64,000 nucleotides of DNA from Poecilobothrus nobilitatus (lineage: Eukaryota > Arthropoda > Insecta > Diptera > Dolichopodidae). The stretch covers positions 185,646,035 through 185,710,034 of the forward strand of contig OX352772.1 in assembly GCA_947095535.1 (NCBI GenBank), written 5' to 3'. The first letter of the stretch is position 1. Every line of letters starts with the position of its first letter. The position numbers were made by a program, and so were the translations under genes. The notes under the pieces were generated by a model, which had not been told where the DNA came from, ran no database searches, and was given only the letters and a program-made list of their open reading frames with translations. Shown here in pieces: positions 10,718 through 20,827 of the stretch.

Positions 10718-11181
10718 ATGATAAAAGGTAAGTTTTGATTTAATTGAAGAGAAAAAATTTTATATTTTATTTTATTTTTATTTTAAATCATAGCAAGACG
10801 GCTTACATTTGTTACTGGAAATGCGAAAAAATTAGAGGAATTCATTGCCATTTTAGAGTCTACCTCGTAGCTTACAATCAAAAAAGATAGATTTATCGGA
10901 ATTCCAAGGTTGGACTGTGGTAATTATCCCTATAATTAATTCTCTTGACTTTAAAAAATAATTCTATTTAATTTAAAAATAAACTTTTTTTTTAATTTAA
11001 AGTGAGATAGATGAAATTCGTCAAAAAAAATGTAAAGAAGAAAACAAGTAAAGGGAACAGTTTTGTTTGAAAATACATGTTTACAAAAGGACTGTACAAA
11101 ATGCTCGAAGGCTGGGAAGATAAATCAGCTGAAGCTGTTTGTACATTAATATATTGTGAAGGTGACAATCATGATTGCTAA
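10718..11181 (+). pseudogene. ITPA-like: ITPA (inosine triphosphate pyrophosphatase) gene fragment, right-arm copy
   Basis: ITPA cleans inosine and xanthosine triphosphates from the nucleotide pool. Exon 1 is ATGATAAAAG followed by GTAAGT. The intron runs to ATAG at about 10793. Exon 2 begins RRLTFVTGNAKKLEEFIAIL, matching the family's N-terminal (S/T)FVTGNxxK nucleotide-binding motif. After a one-base frame change it reads PRSLQSKKIDLSEFQG (the KIDLPEYQG motif), then EIDEIRQKKCKEENK, VKGTVLFENTCL (the VLVEDTCL motif) and finally MLEGWEDKSAEAVCTLIYCEG before TAA. The central GGLPGPYIKWF block is missing and there are two frameshifts. The retained intron argues against retrocopying. The reading points outward, away from the palindrome centre. 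Confidence 0.8.
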
Positions 11182-11554
11182 TTTTTATGATTGAAATAAA
11201 ATTTGTTATTACAATATTATCTTCTTAGAATATAGAGTATAAGGAATATAAAATTCTGTATTCTTATATAAAAATTATTGAAGCCAAATCAATTAACTTT
11301 AATTGCCAAAATGTGCCTGTCGTTGTCAAAATAAATTTAAATTTCCATGACAACATAATTATTTTGTTTGTTTTTTGTTTAGATTTGTTTACAATTTACA
11401 ATCTTTAGCAATAAAATATTTTTAAAATTCAAATTTTATATAGTAATTTAAGTTTTGTTTAATTTAAACTAGTGTTGTAGATTCATTTTAGCTTTAATTA
11501 TAAATAAGTTTATAAATTTGTGTTAAAAACTTGCGATTCATTAAAAAAAACTTT

Positions 11555-11620
11555 AAAATGTTTTGTGGAAGGATGCGAAAATGCTAAAAAACATCGAAAA
11601 ATAGGATTATCGTTTCACAG
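11555..11620 (+). pseudogene. THAP zinc-finger exon 1, unit 1
   Basis: Encodes KCFVEGCENAKKHRKIGLSF and HR, with a GTAAGTG donor at 11621. C-x4-C followed by GxSFHR is the N-terminal half of a THAP domain, the site-specific DNA-binding module of P-type transposases. No in-frame ATG is visible directly upstream. The matching second THAP exon is absent from unit 1 but present in units 2 and 3. Confidence 0.75.
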
Positions 11621-11921
11621 GTAAGTGTAAATCATAATAAAAAAATTATAAAATAAATAACACAGGTAAGTGTAAATCTTAATAAAAAAATTATAAAATT
11701 AATAACACAATGTGTAAAACCTAAATAATTTACAAATCATGCTATTTTATATTTAAAAAAAATTGCAATTTTGACAAAAGCCATGTAACCAGTTTACTTT
11801 TTATAAAATTTCTTTTAATTAATCGTATAACATTTTTATGTTATAAAAATTATAAAATAAAAAAAATTAAAATAAAATCGCTTGTACGGTATATGTATTA
11901 AATTGGCTTTTCTAGGTAGAG

Positions 11922-12158
11922 TTTCCGATCCCTTCAACTGGTAGCCAATATGATCATGAAATTAACAATAACAAAAATTCAAAAAATTCTTTAAACCGAA
12001 CAATAGTCACAACATCTCAAGAATCTGTTCTTTGTAGTCCAAAAACCAAAAAGTTTAAAGAAGAATTACGGCTTTTGAGAGAAACTATTAAAAATAAGGA
12101 TAGAAAAATTAAAAAATTAAAAAAATATGAAGATATTGTTAAATCATTAAAAAATTAA
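11922..12158 (+). pseudogene. P-like transposase linker and coiled-coil exon, unit 1
   Basis: After an acceptor TTTTCTAG, the frame FPIPSTGSQYDHEINNNKNS stays open through KFKEELRLLRETIKNKDRKI to a TAA at 12156. This is a basic, leucine-containing coiled coil of the kind that follows the THAP domain and mediates dimerisation in P-type transposases. Immediately downstream, in another frame, is LISNQILAMLDEISGPIKLI. This exon is missing from units 2 and 3, where only its last few residues remain. Confidence 0.65.
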
Positions 12159-12615
12159 TTTCAAATCAAATATTAGCTATGTTAGATGAAATTTCAGGAC
12201 CTATTAAATTAATTTTAGAACGTCAAAATTAAGACATAATAAATTACTACCGAAAAACTATTCTCCTGAGGTGCAAAAGTTTGCTTTGAATATAATTATT
12301 TATCTCCAACAGCTTATTCGTTTGTTCGAAAAAGAAATCAGACAAAAGATAAACTATTTCGATTCCAACCAAACATTACTTAATAAAAAATATTTCGATA
12401 GCATAGCTATAAATGTACAAAAAAATTTAACAAATCGTAATTTATTTCCTGAAATTTCTAAACATATTTTTGAAAATAATCATTATAGTTTACTAATAAA
12501 ATCAATTATAATAAAATATTTATCGATAAGATTTTTCTTTATTGCAAAAAAAAAAACTGATAAATGTTCTATTAGAAATAAGTCATCTAGAATTACGTTA
12601 TTTAAGGGTATGTAA
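12159..12615 (+). pseudogene. P-like transposase: start of catalytic part fused to C-terminal part, unit 1
   Basis: Contains LPKNYSPEVQKFALNIII, the (Y)SPExxxFAxxL motif of THAP transposases. In a shifted frame SPTAYSFVRK follows, matching the family's SPxAYxxVRxxF. The 12271-12615 frame ends with HYSLLIKSIIIKYLSIRFFF, then RNKSSRITLFKGM, which resembles the family's C-terminal region. The RNase H core and GTP-binding insertion between them are deleted. Non-functional. Confidence 0.65.
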
Positions 12616-13067
12616 ATATGTTTATTAAAATAAGTAACATAATTTTAATTCTTAATACAATTTAATATAAAATTTTAATTTTCTTTTAGTAATAAGTTTT
12701 CATTATTAATTTAATAATTCGAGATAATAAGAGTATGCAATTTAGTAAAATAAGTAACATAATTTTAATTTTTAATCCAATTTAACATAAAATTTTTAAT
12801 TTTTAATAAAAAAAATACAAAACATAAATAATATGAGATTATTTTTATATTTACAGTTCGAATAAGAATGAAATTTATGTTTTCAAAATATTAAAAGTGC
12901 TGCTCCTGAAACTCAAAAAATATATTCAGTAAGCAATGCTCTTTTGAAAAATTGGTAGTAACGACACTGAATATTGTCGATGTAGTAATGTTTTGTAATT
13001 GTATAAGAATTTGCCTCAATTTTTTTTGGATTTATTTTTCCTTATACTCTATATTCTAAGATTATCT

Positions 13068-13368
13068 TTTTTGTTTTTATTTATAAATTCGAAAAATAAA
13101 ATAGGAAAGAAATATAGGTATAGAAATATAGGCGACATCTAGTGATTTTAAAATGAAACTGTTTAGTGACATCTATCGGCCTTTTAGATGTACTAGTTTG
13201 TTGAAACTAGGAGCACTTCCAGCGATGGCGGCGCTAGTATCTAAAAATTTTAAGTAGGCTATCTATTATTACTATATATTATCTATGCTTTATAGCTTCT
13301 ACATACAATATATAAAAATATTACTAATCTATATCAACATGTCCATATGTCAAATTTATAGAGTTGAA
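13068..13368. other. Intervening AT-rich sequence
   Basis: No gene. It contains GCGACATCTAGTG and TGACATCTATCGG repeats and a short GC-richer stretch around 13222-13240. It is duplicated at +11094 in unit 3. Confidence 0.5.
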
Positions 13369-13833
13369 CATAGATATGTTAACTAATAGATAGGCAGTGA
13401 AGAAAATATTTTCAGCCAATTTTGAGAATCAGCTGAGTGAACCGTGCGTATGTATTGCTTTAGTTTCCTCAGAAATGGGTTCCTGAAAGGTGAAATAATT
13501 TTATTTTTAATTTTTAAAAAAATTTTATCACTTATTTTGTTACTTAACAAGTAATTAAAATTTTAAATAACGTTAATTAAATTAAATTTTAATTTTAAAC
13601 TCAAAATATATCAATTAATAAGTAATATAAAAACTTAAAATTTCTGAATGAAACCGGTTATGAAAAACTGCTTTACATTATTTTAATAAATGTAAACAGC
13701 TGAGTGAACGAAATGTATACATATTATAAAACGCATATGTATTTTTTTGACTGAATACCTTAAATAGGAAAACGCATAAGAAGAAAAGAAGCGACTATAC
13801 CTAACTTCCCATCTATTAGTTAATATATCTATG
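13369..13833 (-). mobile_element. M element copy 1 (short inverted-repeat element, 465 bp)
   Basis: Both ends read inward CATAGATATRTTAACTAA followed by TAGATRGGMAG. There is no coding capacity; frames such as the 95-codon one at 13683-13970 are chance readings. The same sequence occurs inverted at 14245-15573 and 25820-26300. Flanks GAGTTGAA and GAGTAGAC match only partly as a target duplication. Confidence 0.75.
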
Positions 13834-14244
13834 GAGTAGACATATTTGTCGTGTATGACATAACCCAACAAACATTTATACGTACAAAGGTAGGGATATG
13901 CAAATTCGCACTGATATCGTGCGGAATTATTTGTCGTCGCCTTTTCCACAAAGCGTGGCGTGGAAATCATGTGGAATAGCTACAGCAGACTAGTCATCTC
14001 GCTTATTGAACAAAACGACTTAAGAAACTGAAACTCAACTTCGGATTGAAGAAAATAAATTAATGGTGTAGACCTTTGGCACTCATACAAAAGCAGGCAT
14101 TGGACAATGGAATATAAGAACACTAAAGAAAGCTTCAAGATTAGCAAATAGAGAGAGAAATGAATAGAGAATAAAGTAGGAATACTTGGTCTCAGTGAAA
14201 TTAGATGCAGTAATTATGGTGAAATTACAACAATTAATGGGAAT

Positions 14245-15573
14245 TATAGATATATTAACTAATAGATGGGAAGTTAATAATAGTCGTTTATTTTTTTCTT
14301 ATGTGTTTTCCTATCTTCAGGCATTCAGTGAAAAAAATACATTTGCATTTTATAATATGTATACATTTCATTCACTCAGCTGTTTATATATATATATATT
14401 TTCTTTTTTACGAGGATCGATGGAAGGCTCGATAGTCACCAATAGGAACTGCACGTGCTTGCTCAGGGTAGTGTTGGGCTTTAACCAAAACCACCCCTTT
14501 TTAAAACCAAACTTTAGGATGGAACCTTTTATACAAATGTACAGTTTGGTTTTGGGGATAGAGATGTGGGAAGGATAATTGGGTAAATTGGAATTAGGAA
14601 ATTTGGATTATGGGGGATAGGTATGAAAATTAGGAGGGACATTTTAAAGAGAGATGTTAATATTCTTCTTAAACTGAAGTAAATTGTACACATATTAGTA
14701 ACCAACTTTAAGGAACCCACGCGATGCTATATGGTCTCACAAACGGAACGAGCGTATGACAAACGAATTTTCATAAGCTGTATTTCGCCATCTTGATAAG
14801 TCTTCATGGTAGGGATGAGCATCTGTTGTCTTGCTTGTTTCTCGTTGGAAAACTTTAAGTAGAGGCATTAAGTATTTTATTTCTGTGAAGCAGGTGTTAA
14901 TCCTTACGAGATATCTATAAAACAAGGCCAGTGATCCAACTGTGAGACGATGGCTGAGTGGAGTGAGCATTTAAATTAGACGGGGGTCGTTGATAAGACG
15001 AATAGCTTTGTTTTGCACATTATCTAAATAACCCAGTACTATTTGAGGGCCTGTAGCCCAAATGTGTGCATTATACTCCATTTTCGACCTAATGTACGTT
15101 TTATAGACATTGACAAGATCAGATGCGGAAAAGTAAGTTTTGCAGCGATACAAAAAATCCAAACATTTAGCTGCATCCTTAGTTATATTAAAAATGTGAT
15201 TAGACCAAGTCAATTTTTGGTTTAATTCGATACCCAGCATGTTTAAATCTATTGAATGCTGGAAAAATTTTCCCTGAAATAATAGGTTGCGAAAAGTAGT
15301 TGTAATTAAAATGTAAAGTAGTTTTTCATAACCAGTTTCATTCAAAGATTTTAATTTTTTATATTACTTAATAATTGATAAATTTTGTTTTAAAATTAAA
15401 TTTTAATTTAATTATGGTTATTCAAAATTTTAAGTACTTGTAAAGTAACAAAATAAGTGATAAAATTCTTTTAAAAATAAGAAATGAAATTTTTTCACCT
15501 CTTAGGAACCTATTTATGAGGAAACTAAAGCAACATTTTCTTCACTGCCTATCTATTAGTTAACATGTCTATG
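14245..15573 (+). mobile_element. M element copy 2, inserted in the RTE, itself interrupted by a LINE
   Basis: It is flanked by the direct repeat ATGGGAAT at 14237-14244 and 15574-15581, an 8-bp target duplication inside the RTE endonuclease region. Ends are TATAGATATATTAACTAA and the inverted CATAGACATGTTAACTAA. The interior matches copy 1 in reverse, except for about 910 bp of LINE sequence at about 14396-15303. An 8-bp duplication and a terminal CATA suggest P- or hAT-type mobilisation. Confidence 0.8.
14430..15303 (-). pseudogene. LINE RT C-terminal (thumb) fragment, unit 1
   Basis: The minus strand reads MLGIELNQKLTWSNHI, then AAKCLDFLYRCKTYF, YKTYIRSKMEYNAHIWA, LDNVQNKAIRLIND, then LSHRLTVGSLALFYRYL, LSRWRNTAYENSFV and RSFRL. 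These are the conserved thumb and tail blocks of Jockey/CR1-like LINE polyproteins. In unit 1 a TGA replaces the TGG of RLWDHIA that is still present in unit 2, so this copy gained one stop after duplication. An older stop after INDPRLI is common to both units. Confidence 0.75.
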
Positions 15574-18075
15574 ATGGGAATCAATTCGTATATACAGGAG
15601 GAAACAACACAGGAGCTAATGGAGTTGGCTTCATCATTGACAAGAAATTCAAAAATAGTATTATCGAATGGAAACCAATTTCTGATAGAATTATAACATT
15701 AAGATTTTACAGTAAATTTTAGAAAGTAACTCTTGCGCAATGTTACGCACCTACAGAAATAGCAGATAAAGATAATAAAGATGAATTCTATAATCAACTA
15801 TAACGACCACCATTTGTAATACACCCCGCTCTGATATTCTACTCCTCATGGGCGACTTCCGTGCTAAAATTGGAAATAGGAATCGAGAAGCAAAATGTAG
15901 AGCAAGAGGTATACATGGTTTAGGTTCCCTAAATAATAGTGGTAATAGATTATGAGATTTATGTAGAGAAAACGATTTGGTAATAGGAGTAACATTATTC
16001 CCACATAAAGATATCCTAAATACACCTGGGTCTCTCCAGATGGCAGAACGAAAAATCAAATAGAGCACATATGCATATGCAGAAAGTGGAGATAATCCCT
16101 AATGGATGTGAGAAACTGAAAGGGAGTTGACGCTCAAACAGATCACATATTACTTTCCTGTGATATAAAATTAAAACTAGCCAATCTTTCAGATAAACGG
16201 AACAAGAAAAAAAGAAAAGTAAATGTGGGGGACACAAACAGTGAGAAGAAATTACAATTTATAGGAAATATCCAGCAGAAATTAAAGATGAAAAGAAACC
16301 TCACTGAAGGTATGGCAAGATATATTCAAAAAGGCAAGTGAAGAAACTCTTGGTATGATAAATTATGAGAGAAAAACTTAGATATCTGACAATACGTGGA
16401 ATATGATCCTGAAAAGAAGTGATCTACGAAAGAAACTGCTAACCAATAACAACAAAACTTAAAAGAGGAAATAAAAATATATGCAAAGAAATCAAATAAG
16501 CAGCAAGAAAATGGAGAGGTGGAGAAAGTAGTTCTAGGAAATAAATAACAACAACATAGACTTGCAAGACAATATTTGGGACAATCGAAACAACAATCCG
16601 GATGGAATTAACTCAAATCCGCTAACAACCGGGAAATTTACGATACGATCAATAAATTGAAAAATAATAAAGCTGAATGATCTGACGGAATAAGTGCTGG
16701 AATCCTGAAGATCGAATCTCTACAAAGTGCAAGATCCCTACAACCTATTATATCTAGAATTTGGGCAAGTGAATAGATAAGCCAACAATGCAAAAAAGGA
16801 ATCATAGTAAAAATTCCTAAGAAGGGTGACTCTAGCAAATGTAATAACTGGCGAGGGATAACAATACTTAACTCTGTTAATAAAATCCTTGCACTAATCA
16901 TCTGTGACAGAATCAAAGATCATATAGAAAATAATCTAAGAAAAGAACAAGCAGGATTCAGAGAAAAGAGAAGTTGCACAGAACACTCCAATACAATAAG
17001 AGTTATAATAGAGCAGTCAAATAAATATAACTCACCATTATATGTGGCATTATTAACTTTACAAGAGCATTCGATAGATTCAATAGAAATGCAATTTGGA
17101 AAGCCTTGCAGATAAAAGGCATCCCAGGAAAAAATTAACATAATCAGCGCCATGTATACAGATTCGGAAACTCAAGTTCTAGACAAAGGAAAACTGAGCA
17201 CACCCTTCAATATAAATAATGGATTTAGACAAGGATGGCCACTCTCCTCTGTCCTGTTCAATATTGTAATTGACGAAGTTATGAGAAAAATAATTAATGG
17301 ACATGGTATTAACTGTAATGTAATATCATAAATAAATTAGAAGATTTGGAATATGCGGACGATATATGCCTTATAACTCATACGTATGACATCATGAAAG
17401 AGATTAAAGAAAAACGCAAATGAAGTGGGTCTATAAATAAATATTAACACAACAAAAATTATTAAATGCAATAAAAAAACCAAAGGGGTGTAGAAATAGA
17501 TAATACACCAACTGAATATGCAAAAAGTTTCGAATATCTAGGCAGCAGCATTGGCACTGATGGAAAAACCATGAAGGCTATAGAAAACAGACTAAGCAAA
17601 GGTCAAGAGCGAGGAACGCCTGTGTCAAATCAGTGCTCCTATACGGAAGTAAAACCTGGCTAACTACCAGTAGGCTTATAAAAAAATTACAGGTCTTCTG
17701 ACCAAATAGAATATTCAACAGCTAACTCTAGAGTATATGCGGGGAAGATCCTACTTATAAGGAATAGAAAATTCTGTATACGTATATAAAAATTATTGAA
17801 GCCAAATCAATTACCTTTAATTGCCAAAATGTGCCTGTTGTTGTCAAAAAAAATTTAAATTTCCATGACAACATAATTATTTTGTTTGTTTTTTGTTTAG
17901 ATTTGTTTACAATTTACAATCTTTAGCAATAAAATATTTTTAAAATTCAAATTTTATATAATAATTTAAGTTTTGTTTAATTTAAACTAGTGTTGTAGAT
18001 TTATTTTAGCTTTAATTATAAATAAGTTTATAAATTTGTGTTAAAAAACTTGCGATTCATTAAAAAAAACTTTAA

Positions 18076-18130
18076 AATGTTTTGTGGAAGGATGCGAAAA
18101 TGCTAGAAAAATAGGATTATCGTTTCACAG
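18076..18130 (+). pseudogene. THAP exon 1, unit 2
   Basis: Encodes KCFVEGCENARKIGLSFHR with a GTAAGTG donor. Compared with unit 1 it lacks three residues (an in-frame loss in the KKHRK stretch). Its phase fits exon 2 at 18454. Confidence 0.75.
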
Positions 18131-18453
18131 GTAAGTGTAAATCATATTAAAAAAATTATAAAATAAATAACACAGGTAAGTGTAAATCTTAATAAAAAAA
18201 TTATAAAATTAATAACACAATGTGTAAAACCTAAATAATTTACAAATCATGCTATTTTATATTTAAAAAAAATTGCAATTTTGACAAAAGCCATGATGAA
18301 AAAATGTTTGTATCAGTGACGTGTGCTATTATTATAAAAATGTAAACTTTGTTCATATTTTCATTTTTTAAATATTTAATTAAATTTTTTTTTTTAATAT
18401 ATAAATTTATAATTCCCAACAAAAATTTAATAGTTTATTCTTTTGATTTAAAG

Positions 18454-18533
18454 ATTTCCCAAGAATGAAGGGCTTAAATCAAAGTGGATGGCAATATGCA
18501 ATAAGTTTTATAGAAAAATAGAAAAATTAAAAC
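18454..18533 (+). pseudogene. THAP exon 2, unit 2
   Basis: After the acceptor TTTAAAG it reads FPKNEGLKSKWMAICNKF, then YRKIEKLKQ and a stop. This is the second half of the THAP domain (the FPxxxxLxxxW pattern). Splicing CAC-AG to A-TTT restores HRFPKN in frame, so units 2 and 3 keep a coherent two-exon THAP domain. Confidence 0.72.
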
Positions 18534-18710
18534 AATAGAAGAAAAATTAAAAAATTAAAAAAAAATGAAGATATTGTTAAATCATTAAAAAATTAATTTC
18601 AAATCAAATATTAGCTATGTTAGATGAAATTTCAGGACCTATTAAATTAATTTTAGAACGTCAAAATTAAGACATAATAAATTACTACCGAAAAACTATT
18701 CTCCTGAGGT

Positions 18711-19087
18711 GCTTTAGTTTCCTCAGAAATGGGTTCCTGAAAGGTGAAATAATTTCATTTTTAATTTTTAAAAAAATTTTATCACTTATTTTGTTACTTA
18801 ACACGTAGCTAAAATTTTAAATAACGTTAATTAAATTAAATTTTAATTTTAAACTCAAAATATATCAATTAATAAGTAATATAAAAACTTAAAATTTCTG
18901 AATGAAACCGGTTATGAAAAACTGCTTTACATTATTTTAATAAATGTAAACAGCTGAGTGAACGAAATGTATACATATTATAAAACGCATATGTATTTTT
19001 TTGACTGAATACCTTAAATAGGAAAACGCATAAGAAGAAAAGAAGCGACTATACCTAACTTCCCATCTATTAGTTAATATATCTATG
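18711..19087 (-). mobile_element. M element copy in unit 2, truncated at one end
   Basis: Matches 13457-13833 of M copy 1. The other terminus was lost in the deletion that joined it to the P-like sequence. Confidence 0.75.
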
Positions 19088-19498
19088 GAGTAGACATATT
19101 TGTCATGTATGACATAACCCAACAAACATTTATACGTACAAAGGTAGGGATATGCAAATTCGCACTGATATCGTGCGGAATTATTTGTCGTCGCCTTTTC
19201 CACAAAGCGTGGCGTGGAAATCATGTGGAATAGCTACAGCAGACTAGTCATCTCGCTTATTGAACAAAACGACTTAAGAAACTGAAACTCAACTTCGGAT
19301 TGAAGAAAATAAATTAATGGTGTAGACCTTTGGCACTCATACAAAAGCAGGCATTGGACAATGGAATATAAGAACACTAAAGAAAGCTTCAAGATTAGCA
19401 AATAGAGAGAGAAATGAATAGAGAATAAAGTAGGAATACTTGGTCTCAGTGAAATTAGATGCAGTAATTATGGTGAAATTACAACAATTAATGGGAAT

Positions 19499-20827
19499 TA
19501 TAGATATATTAACTAATAGATGGGAAGTTAATAATAGTCGTTTATTTTTTTCTTATGTGTTTTCCTATCTTCAGGCATTCAGTGAAAAAAATACATTTGC
19601 ATTTTATAATATGTATACATTTCATTCACTCAGCTGTTTATATATATATATATTTTCTTTTTTACGAGGATCGATGGAAGGCTCGATAGTCACCAATAGG
19701 AACTGCACGTGCTTGCTCAGGGTAGTGTTGGGCTTTAACCAAAACCACCCCTTTTTAAAACCAAACTTTAGGATGGAACCTTTTATACAAATGTACAGTT
19801 TGGTTTTGGGGATAGAGATGTGGGAAGGATAATTGGGTAAATTGGAATTAGGAAATTTGGATTATGGGGGATAGGTATGAAAATTAGGAGGGACATTTTA
19901 AAGAGAGATGTTAATATTCTTCTTAAACTGAAGTAAATTGTACACATATTAGTAACCAACTTTAAGGAACCCACGCGATGCTATATGGTCCCACAAACGG
20001 AACGAGCGTATGACAAACGAATTTTCATAAGCTGTATTTCGCCATCTTGATAAGTCTTCATGGTAGGGATAAGCATCTGTTGTCTTGCTTGTTTCTCGTT
20101 GGAAAACTTTAAGTAGAGGCATTAAGTATTTTATTTCTGTGAAGCAGGTGTTAATCCTTACGAGATATCTATAAAACAAGGCCAGTGATCCAACTGTGAG
20201 ACGATGGCTGAGTGGAGTGAGCATTTAAATTAGACGGGGGTCGTTGATAAGACGAATAGCTTTGTTTTGCACATTATCTAAATAACCCAGTACTATTTGA
20301 GGGCCTGTAGCCCAAATGTGTGCATTATACTCCATTTTCGACCTAATGTACGTTTTATAGATATTGACAAGATCAGATGCGGAAAAGTAAGTTTTGCAGC
20401 GATACAAAAAATCCAAACATTTAGCTGCATCCTTAGTTATATTAAAAATGTGATTAGACCAAGTCAATTTTTGGTTTAATTCGATACCCAGCATGTTTAA
20501 ATCTGTTGAATGCTGGAAAAATTTTCCCTGAAATAATAGGTTGGGAAAAGTAGTTGTAATTAAAATGTAAAGTAGTTTTTCATAACCAGTTTCATTCAAA
20601 AATTTTAATTTTTTATATTACTTAATAATTGATAAATTTTGTTTTAAAATTAAAATTTAATTTAATTATGGTTATTCAAAATTTTAAGTACTTGTAAAGT
20701 AACAAAATAAGTGATAAAATTCTTTTAAAAATAAGAAATGAAATTTTTTCACCTCTTAGGAACCTATTTATGAGGAAAGTAAAGCAACATTTTCTTCACT
20801 GCCTATCTATTAGTTAACATGTCTATG
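19499..20827 (+). mobile_element. M element in unit 2 with nested LINE
   Basis: Target duplication ATGGGAAT at 19491-19498 and 20828-20835, as in unit 1. It contains the same LINE insertion. Confidence 0.8.
19684..20557 (-). pseudogene. LINE RT C-terminal fragment, unit 2
   Basis: Copy of 14430-15303. The tail keeps RLWDHIASRGFLKVGY before its stop at 19949, where unit 1 has a nonsense change. It thus preserves a slightly older state of the shared insertion. Confidence 0.75.

Larger units (their letters stand above)
1164..11237. mobile_element. Large palindromic (foldback-type) element with nested Harbinger
   Basis: Sequence 1164-3518 recurs inverted at 8509-11237 with only scattered differences. 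The outer ends of both arms read inward CTCTATATTCTAAG. The loop is only about 180 bp (3519-3698) once the Harbinger insertion is removed. The right arm keeps about 385 bp (10010-10395) that the left arm lacks near 1990, so the left arm has a deletion. The arms hold ITPA gene fragments and LINE RT fragments. Whether this is a true foldback transposon or an inverted segmental duplication is not settled. I could not find a clear target duplication; the flanks share only ATAAG. Confidence 0.7.
8509..11237 (-). repeat. Right arm of the palindrome
   Basis: Inverted partner of 1164-3518, and the more complete arm: it retains about 385 bp, including RT coding sequence, that is missing from the left arm. 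Its outer end merges with the terminal sequence of the P-like element that starts at 11217. Confidence 0.85.
11217..13067 (+). mobile_element. P-like (THAP transposase) element, unit 1, internally deleted
   Basis: Inverted ends share CTTAGAATATAGAGTATAAGG at 11225-11245 and its complement at 13040-13060. Between them lie a THAP exon (11555-11620), a linker/coiled-coil exon (11922-12158), the start of the transposase body and a C-terminal piece, but no RNase H-like core. The layout recalls KP-type internally deleted P elements. The left end coincides with the outer end of the palindrome at 11237, so the exact terminus of each is uncertain. Confidence 0.65.
13457..17138 (+). repeat. Segmental duplication block, unit 1 copy
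   Basis: Near-identical to 18711-22392 at a constant offset of 5254. It covers part of M copy 1, the RTE, M copy 2 and the nested LINE. Only scattered single-base differences are seen. Confidence 0.9.
13834..17745 (+). mobile_element. RTE-type LINE, unit 1, interrupted by an M element, 3' truncated
   Basis: RTE elements encode one polyprotein: an apurinic-type endonuclease followed by reverse transcriptase. The endonuclease starts near 14090 (KAGIGQWNIRTLK, then VGILGLSEIRCSNYGE), is broken at 14244 by the M insertion and resumes at 15582 (VYTGGNNTGANGVGFIID, YAPTEIADKD). LLMGDFRAKIGN follows around 15850. RT motifs are NNWRGITIL near 16845, QAGFREKRSC near 16950, GFRQGWPLSSVLFN near 17225 and YADDICLI near 17352. 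There are many stops and frameshifts. The C-terminal WIGH/VDALCS tail is missing; the sequence joins unit 2 at 17743. Confidence 0.8.
17743..18711 (+). mobile_element. P-like element, unit 2 (3' part deleted)
   Basis: Starts GAAGATCCTACTTATAAGG and is near-identical to 22402-23367. It holds THAP exon 1 and THAP exon 2, then breaks off at GAAAAACTATTCTCCTGAGG and joins directly to the interior of an M element at 18711. Relative to unit 3 this is a deletion of about 1181 bp. Confidence 0.7.

Noticed and set aside
10718..11181. A working ITPA gene
   Set aside because: Two frameshifts and loss of the central GGLPGPYIKWF block; a second, mirror copy has an extra stop.
13683..13970. A 95-codon protein conserved in three copies (also 18937-19224 and 24777-25064)
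   Set aside because: It is repeated only because the DNA segment is duplicated. It crosses the end of the M element into RTE leader sequence and has no domain.
14186..14578. A 130-codon protein conserved between units
   Set aside because: It reads from the RTE endonuclease through M into LINE 3' sequence in one chance frame.
15751..17153. Minus-strand frames at 15751-16068, 16016-16237, 16638-16916 and 16920-17153
   Set aside because: They are antisense shadows of the plus-strand RTE polyprotein, whose motifs are clear.
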